From Candidatus Aerophobota bacterium (GTDB taxonomy: Bacteria; Aerophobota; Aerophobia; Aerophobales; B3-G15), in assembly GCA_021162265.1 (NCBI GenBank), contig JAGGZA010000084.1:1-10372 (forward strand): a DNA stretch of 10,372 nucleotides. Reading direction: 5' to 3'. This document shows, piece by piece, positions 5,977 through 10,372 of this stretch. Below the pieces are notes generated by a model. That model saw nothing but the letters and a program-made list of their open reading frames with translations, searched no databases and was not told where the DNA came from. The stretch's first letter is position 1. Each line of letters opens with the position of its first letter. The translations under genes and the position numbers were made by a program.

Positions 5977-7251
5977 TTGCGTAAATTAATGTTGGTTCTT
6001 TTAATTTTAGGCCTTCTGGTAAGTTGGTTTTGTGGGGTAAGTTTTGCCGGGAGAACTGTCTCTGTGCTCGGGGTGTGGGGAGGTGGTGAGAGAGATGCTT
6101 TTATGAAGGCTATGGAGCCCTTTGAGGCAGCTACAGGGATAAGAGTTGAATTCACCGGTACACGTGACCTCCCGGCAGTACTTACCACAAGGGTAGCAGC
6201 CGGTAACCCTCCAGATATTTCTGTTTTACCTAATCCTGGTCAGATGCAGGAATTTGCCAGGGTAAGAGCACTTGTTGATCTTGGCAGCTTTATGGATATT
6301 AACAAATTACGAAACGAATACGCTGAGACGTGGATAGATCTTGGCAGTTATGAGGGTAAGCTGTATGCTATTTTCTTTTCAGCAGACCTTAAAAGTCTTG
6401 TATGGTATAATCCCAGAGCATTTGCTGATGCAGGGTATGATGTGCCGGGAACCTGGAATGAGTTAATCACACTTTCTGATAAAATCGTTTCCCAGGGAAA
6501 AACTCCCTGGTCTATTGGACTTGAGTCAGGTGCTGCCAGTGGATGGCCTGGAACTGACTGGATTGAAGATATTATGTTGCGAATTGCAAAACCAGAGATT
6601 TATGATAAGTGGGTTAATCATGAGATACCGTGGACAGACCCTGTGGTGAAGCGCGCCTGGCAGATTTTTGGTCAGATTGCCCGTAATAAAAATTATGTAT
6701 ATGGTGGACCAGCAACCGAGCTTACTACAAATTTTGGCGAAGCTCCCAATGCACTGTTTACCAGTCCTCCACGGGCTTATATGCACAAACAGGCTACTTT
6801 TATTAAGAGTTTCATTCTCAAGTATAACCCTCAGCTTGTACCGGGCAAGGACTTCAGTTTCTTTCCCTTCCCTTCTATTGATCCGGAATATGGAGTTCCA
6901 GCTTTGGGGGCTGCTGATATGTTCTCGGTATTTAACGATACCGAAGAAGCAAGAGCTCTTATGCGTTACCTTGCAACACCTGGTGCCCAGGAGATATGGG
7001 TTGCTCAACTGGGAAAACTCTCTGCCAACAGGAGGGTAAACCCCAATGCTTATCCCGATGACCTTACCCGTAAGGCTGCGAAGATACTGGCAAATGCCAG
7101 GACTTTTCGCTTTGATGGTTCTGATCTTATGCCTGCTGCTGTAGGTTCTGGTTCTTTCTGGACAGGTATCCTTGACTATGTTAGTGGCGAGGATCTTGAT
7201 TCTGTTTTGAAGAGAATTGAAGCAACAGCTGTTGATGCTTACAAGAGGTAA
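5977..7251 (+). CDS. Extracellular sugar-binding protein, family 1 (AglE-like)
   Basis: This is the periplasmic or surface-tethered receptor of a carbohydrate ABC importer. A TTG start is chosen because AAGGAGAGG (5965-5973) lies just before it and the signal peptide begins there: residues 1-24, positively charged then hydrophobic, with likely cleavage after SFA. No lipobox is present. The mature part shows family-1 features: VLGVWGGGERDAFM at its start, FEAATGIRVEFTGTRDL, VAAGNPPDISVLPNPGQM (about 74-91), LKSLVWYNP, VPGTWNEL, and the AlRYLATPGAQEIW type C-terminal helix region. This pattern resembles alpha-glucoside binding proteins of the AglE kind. The permeases follow after a strong hairpin, and TreT ends the cluster, which points to trehalose or another alpha-glucoside as ligand. 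The ligand itself is inference. Confidence 0.92.
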   Translation: MRKLMLVLLILGLLVSWFCGVSFAGRTVSVLGVWGGGERDAFMKAMEPFEAATGIRVEFTGTRDLPAVLTTRVAAGNPPDISVLPNPGQMQEFARVRALVDLGSFMDINKLRNEYAETWIDLGSYEGKLYAIFFSADLKSLVWYNPRAFADAGYDVPGTWNELITLSDKIVSQGKTPWSIGLESGAASGWPGTDWIEDIMLRIAKPEIYDKWVNHEIPWTDPVVKRAWQIFGQIARNKNYVYGGPATELTTNFGEAPNALFTSPPRAYMHKQATFIKSFILKYNPQLVPGKDFSFFPFPSIDPEYGVPALGAADMFSVFNDTEEARALMRYLATPGAQEIWVAQLGKLSANRRVNPNAYPDDLTRKAAKILANARTFRFDGSDLMPAAVGSGSFWTGILDYVSGEDLDSVLKRIEATAVDAYKR

Positions 7252-7256
7252 ACTTT

Positions 7257-7294
7257 AGTTAGTTTGTGGCTGCTAAGGCGGTCACAAACTAACT
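7257..7294 (+). promoter_or_regulatory. Strong intercistronic hairpin between binding-protein and permease genes
   Basis: Perfect 12-bp arms AGTTAGTTTGTG (7257-7268) and CACAAACTAACT (7283-7294) enclose 14 bases that can add about five more pairs including wobbles, leaving the loop TAAG. It begins five bases after the binding-protein stop. No long T-run follows. Such hairpins commonly protect the upstream mRNA and limit downstream expression, giving the excess of binding protein over permease these transporters need. The following permease has only a weak ribosome binding site, consistent with this. Confidence 0.75.
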
Positions 7295-7315
7295 TCTTTA
7301 ACAGAGAGAGAAAAA

Positions 7316-8179
7316 ATGTATACAAAAAAGCTAACTCCCTGGTTATATCTTTTCCCGGCATTAGCTATATTAGGATTTTTCTTAATTTATCCTTCCTTTC
7401 ATACCCTTTATCTTTCCTTTTTCAACAGAGATTCCAGTATGTTTGCAGGGATAAATAATTACCTGTATGCTTTCACAAACAGGATTATGCTGACAGCATT
7501 TAGAAATAATGCCTTATGGGTGGTAGTTTTTACCACATTAACTGTTTTTCTTGGGCTTATTTTTGCTGTTCTTTTTGACAGGGTAAAGTACGAGGTTATT
7601 GTTAAATCTATTATTTTTATGCCCATGGCTATTTCTTTTGTAAGTGCAAGTGTTATATGGAAATTTGTCTATGCCTATAGACCTTTTCACACTCCTCAAA
7701 TTGGTGTTATCAATGCTTTGCTCAGGGCATTTCACCTGCCACCTGTAGCCTGGTTAATTGAAAGACCCTGGATTAACAATCTCTGTCTTATAGCTGTTGG
7801 AGTGTGGGTTTGGACAGGGTTTTGTATGGTTGTTCTATCAGCGTCTTATAAGAGTATCCCCAAACAGTTTCTGGAGGCAGCCCGGGTTGATGGGGCCGGG
7901 GAGTGGAAGATATTCTGGAAGATAATCTTACCATTGCTTACACCAACTGTTGTTGTACTTGCCACTACCATGGTTGTTTTTGTGCTGAAGGTATTTGATA
8001 TTGTTTATGTTATGACCAACGGAAATTTCTCTACCGAGGTTATTGCTAACAGGATGTATAAAGAGATGTTTCAGTTCAGAAATTTTGGCAGAGCAAGTGC
8101 TATCGCAGTAGTACTGTTGTTGTTCGTTCTTCCTGTGATGTTGTTTAACCTCAGTCGATTTAAAAGAGAAAAACTATGA
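7316..8179 (+). CDS. Sugar ABC transporter permease, MalF/AglF type
   Basis: This 287-residue inner-membrane protein forms half of the translocation pore of a carbohydrate importer. About six hydrophobic segments are visible: 9-34, 66-88, 98-120, 154-176, 208-232 and 260-280. The cytoplasmic EAA loop that docks the ATPase is intact at 187-210 (EAARVDGAG, then the FWKIILPLLTP segment). The ATG is preceded only by a weak AGAGAG ribosome binding site. The stop codon overlaps the start of the second permease by four bases (ATGA), implying translational coupling and an equal ratio of the two. Confidence 0.94.
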   Translation: MYTKKLTPWLYLFPALAILGFFLIYPSFHTLYLSFFNRDSSMFAGINNYLYAFTNRIMLTAFRNNALWVVVFTTLTVFLGLIFAVLFDRVKYEVIVKSIIFMPMAISFVSASVIWKFVYAYRPFHTPQIGVINALLRAFHLPPVAWLIERPWINNLCLIAVGVWVWTGFCMVVLSASYKSIPKQFLEAARVDGAGEWKIFWKIILPLLTPTVVVLATTMVVFVLKVFDIVYVMTNGNFSTEVIANRMYKEMFQFRNFGRASAIAVVLLLFVLPVMLFNLSRFKREKL

Positions 8180-9039
8180 TGACAAAGAGAACAGGAAGGA
8201 TTTTATCCCGTGTGCTTTTGCATACCACTGTTATTTTTATTGCTTTTTTGTGGCTTATTCCTACAGTTGGTGTGCTTGTAACATCATTCAGACCCGCTCA
8301 AGATGTGGGAAACAGTGGCTGGTGGACGGTATTTGAAAACATATTTACTTCAGCACGCTTTACTTTGATGAATTACAAGTTGGTTATAAGCAGATTAGGT
8401 ATTGGTAGAGCTTTTTTAAATAGTTTTATTATTACTATTCCTTCTACTATAATTCCTCTGGTAGTAGCTCTTTTTGCAGCTTATGCTCTTGCCTGGATGA
8501 GATTTTTTGCTCGTCCCTTTATCTTTATGGTAATGATAGCCCTCCTGGTTGTTCCTTTGCAGCTTACCTTTATCCCTATTTTATATATTTTTAACAAGCT
8601 TTCTCTTGCAGGAACTTTCCCTGGAATCTGGCTTGCTCATACTGGATACGGACTCCCTCTTGCTATATACATGTTATACAACTTCATTTCAGGGTTACCA
8701 GAGGAGATTATTGATTCTGCCTCTATAGACGGAGCATCTCCATTTTATACATTTTTACGTATCGTATTACCGCTTTCTGTACCCATTATTGCTTCTCTCG
8801 TTATTTTTCAATTTTTATGGGTATGGAATGACCTTCTGGTTGCACTTATCTATCTTGGGGGAACGCCCGATGTAGCTCCCATTACTGTACAGATAAGCAG
8901 TTTGGTTGGTTCTTATGGTCAGGATTGGGAACTTCTTACGGCAGCAGTTTTTATCTCTATTATTCCCTCTATTTTGGTCTTTTTTGGATTGCAACGTTAC
9001 TTTATCAGGGGTATTCTGACAGGTTCAATTAAAGGATAA
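8176..9039 (+). CDS. Sugar ABC transporter permease, MalG/AglG type
   Basis: This is the second membrane subunit, also 287 residues, expected to pair with the upstream permease. Hydrophobic segments lie near 13-36, 83-107, 113-137, 150-171, 200-224 and 255-275. The EAA loop is recognisable but diverged in its first residues: EIIDSASIDGAS (177-188) followed by the FLRIVLPLSVP segment. It ends in the LTGSIKG tail common in MalG-type permeases. The start at 8176 overlaps the previous stop; a second ATG directly follows, so the protein may begin one codon later. No ATPase (MalK/MsmX-like) gene follows, so a shared ATPase encoded elsewhere is likely. Confidence 0.94.
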   Translation: MMTKRTGRILSRVLLHTTVIFIAFLWLIPTVGVLVTSFRPAQDVGNSGWWTVFENIFTSARFTLMNYKLVISRLGIGRAFLNSFIITIPSTIIPLVVALFAAYALAWMRFFARPFIFMVMIALLVVPLQLTFIPILYIFNKLSLAGTFPGIWLAHTGYGLPLAIYMLYNFISGLPEEIIDSASIDGASPFYTFLRIVLPLSVPIIASLVIFQFLWVWNDLLVALIYLGGTPDVAPITVQISSLVGSYGQDWELLTAAVFISIIPSILVFFGLQRYFIRGILTGSIKG

Positions 9040-9052
9040 GTAAGGATAAAAG

Positions 9053-10267
9053 GTGTATTCTAATCTATCAGCCTATGAGAAGATTGTTGGTTCCAGGGAA
9101 ATTGAGGAAATACTCACCCTTGCAGATAAAATTAAAGGTATCTCAGTGGTGCATGTTAACTCAACTTTTGAAGGTGGAGGAGTGGCAGAGATTTTACGAA
9201 GTCTTGTTCCTTTATTTAACCTTGCAGGTATTCATTGCCGGTGGGAGGTTATCCGGGGGACAGACAAGTTTTTCCGCACAACTAAATTTTTCCATAATCT
9301 CCTGCAGGGTATTTCTTTTGAAGGAAAGAATAAAATCAGCATTTCTGAAGAGATGCTGGATGAATACAGGAGAGTGAATGAGGAAAATATAAAGAAGATT
9401 GACCTTACCTCTGATATCGTGATAGTCCATGATCCTCAACCTGCAGCTTTAATCAAGGCTAAAAAGGATAATAAATGGGTGTGGAGATGCCATATAGACC
9501 TATCTAATCCAGATAGGAAGACCTGGAATTACCTTAGCTCCTATATTAAAGAATATGACGCTGCTGTATTTTCTCTCGAGGATTTTGTCCAATCTCTGCC
9601 TTTAGCCTGTTATATAATTCCTCCTTCCATAGACCCCTTAAATGAGAAAAATAAAAAGCTTTCATCAGATGAGATAAAAAGTGTGCTTAAAAGATTGAAA
9701 ATTCCTCAGGAAAAACCCATTTTGCTTCAGGTGTCGCGTTTTGATTATTTTAAGGACCCTGTAGGGGTAATAAAGATGTATCGTATGGTAAAAAAGAAGG
9801 TTGACTGTCAGCTTATTTTGGCAGGAGGAGAAGCAAAAGATGACCCAGAAGGTCCGGAAGTTCTTACCAGGGTTAGAGAAGAAGCAGGGGATGATTCTGA
9901 TATTCATATTTTAAATCTTCCTCCCGAAAGTTTTTTCGAGATAAATGCTTTACAGAGAAGTGCTGAAGTTGTAATTCAAAAATCGCTAAAAGAAGGATTT
10001 GGTTTAACAGTCACAGAGGCTCTGTGGAAAGCTCGCCCTGTAGTTGGAGGTAATGTTGGAGGAATAAGGCTACAGATAATGCAGGGCAAAAACGGTTTTT
10101 TGGTCAGCTCACCTGAGGAGGCAGCAGAAAAAGTCGAGTACCTGCTGAAAAATCCCTCTGTTGCTTGTAAGATGGGAAAAGCCGGTAAGAGGCTGGTTAA
10201 GGATAAGTTTCTCATTACTCGCCATCTCAAGGATTATCTCAGGATGATGACAGAGATTTTAAATTAA
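9053..10267 (+). CDS. treT: TreT, trehalose glycosyltransferring synthase (GT4)
   Basis: TreT reversibly makes trehalose from an NDP-glucose and glucose in the cytoplasm; in cells that import trehalose it can run backwards to give NDP-glucose plus glucose. The 404-residue GT-B fold protein shows family hallmarks: VVHVNSTFEGGGVAEILRSLVP (32-53), WEVIRGTDKFFRTTKFFHNLLQG (64-86), HDPQP (126-130), WRCHIDLS (144-151), SRFDYFKDP (228-236), and KEGFGLTVTEALW (313-325) with the E-x7-E pair E314 and E322 typical of GT4 donor binding. The GTG start, 13 bases after the permease stop, is preceded by AAGGAT. In Thermococcus litoralis, treT also sits with a trehalose/maltose ABC transporter, which supports the call. 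Other GT4 synthases are less likely given the N-terminal GGGVAE and HNLLQG motifs. Confidence 0.92.
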   Translation: MYSNLSAYEKIVGSREIEEILTLADKIKGISVVHVNSTFEGGGVAEILRSLVPLFNLAGIHCRWEVIRGTDKFFRTTKFFHNLLQGISFEGKNKISISEEMLDEYRRVNEENIKKIDLTSDIVIVHDPQPAALIKAKKDNKWVWRCHIDLSNPDRKTWNYLSSYIKEYDAAVFSLEDFVQSLPLACYIIPPSIDPLNEKNKKLSSDEIKSVLKRLKIPQEKPILLQVSRFDYFKDPVGVIKMYRMVKKKVDCQLILAGGEAKDDPEGPEVLTRVREEAGDDSDIHILNLPPESFFEINALQRSAEVVIQKSLKEGFGLTVTEALWKARPVVGGNVGGIRLQIMQGKNGFLVSSPEEAAEKVEYLLKNPSVACKMGKAGKRLVKDKFLITRHLKDYLRMMTEILN

Positions 10268-10314
10268 CTGAATCTATTACAATTGTTTACCTTCCTGATC
10301 CCATTTTCTCTTTA

Positions 10315-10345
10315 TGATACCTTATAATTACTTTTGACACCTTAT
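10315..10345 (+). repeat. Direct repeat overlapping a -35 box, candidate operator
   Basis: TGATACCTTAT (10315-10325) and TGACACCTTAT (10335-10345) match at 10 of 11 positions and are 20 bases apart, about two helical turns. The second copy overlaps the -35 box of the promoter at 10334, the position of an activator or repressor site. Confidence 0.35.
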
Positions 10346-10361
10346 GCTTTTATGTTAAAAT
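10334..10361 (+). promoter_or_regulatory. Consensus-like promoter for a gene beyond the window
   Basis: TTGACA (10334-10339), a 16-base spacer and TAAAAT (10356-10361) predict a transcription start near 10368, just before the window ends. It indicates that the gene after treT has its own promoter. No clear terminator of treT is seen in the gap. Confidence 0.6.
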
Positions 10362-10372
10362 TAAAGGCAGAA

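Noticed and set aside
5977..6048. Lipoprotein signal in the sugar-binding protein (cysteine at residue 19)
   Set aside because: The residues before the cysteine are S-W-F, which do not fit a lipobox; cleavage after SFA is more plausible.
6526..7008. 160-codon open frame antisense to the binding-protein gene
   Set aside because: It lies wholly inside a confident gene, has no ribosome binding site or recognisable domain, and its composition is that of a shadow frame.

Overview
The window looks like AT-rich chromosomal DNA from a bacterium, probably an uncultured one with a thermophile-like gene content. Promoters of the TTGACA/TATAAT type, strong AGGAG-type ribosome binding sites, GTG and TTG starts and Sec signal peptides argue for Bacteria. 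RtcB, archease and TreT all have well-known relatives in hyperthermophilic archaea and Thermotoga-like bacteria. I cannot place the organism to phylum from the sequence alone.

Region 1 (1-3743) is an RNA-repair pair with a foreign-looking gene between its members. The tRNA/RNA ligase RtcB (60-1508, minus) and its activator archease (3327-3743, minus) are separated by an oppositely oriented gene (1697-3241, plus) for a secreted CsgG/FlgT-like protein. The CsgG domain of that protein appears circularly permuted: the C-terminal half of the fold comes first, then a FlgT-C-like domain, then the N-terminal half, then a concanavalin-like (LamG/DUF1080-type) C-terminal domain. rtcB and archease carry nearly identical promoters (TTGACY-N16-TATTAT), and the archease transcript looks leaderless.

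Region 2 (3744-4802) is sparse. A repeat- and hairpin-containing intergenic stretch holds a near-consensus promoter (TTGACA-N17-TATGAT). A leader with two mutually exclusive helices, one of which covers the ribosome binding site, precedes a small basic protein (4131-4646). This protein has a transposase-type helix-turn-helix, an internal NHKV repeat and a C-terminal zinc ribbon, and may be a remnant of a transposase.

Region 3 (4803-10267) is a co-directional sugar uptake cluster: a ROK-family repressor without the ROK zinc motif, a secreted family-1 solute-binding protein of AglE-like type, two MalF/MalG-type permeases overlapping by 4 bp, and a TreT-type trehalose glycosyltransferring synthase. 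A strong 12-bp inverted repeat lies between the binding-protein gene and the permeases. The most economical reading is a trehalose (or related alpha-glucoside) transporter coupled to TreT, which interconverts trehalose with NDP-glucose plus glucose, under the ROK regulator. No ABC ATPase gene is in the window, so it must lie elsewhere. The last 105 bases hold a consensus-like promoter, with a direct repeat over its -35 box, driving a gene beyond the window.
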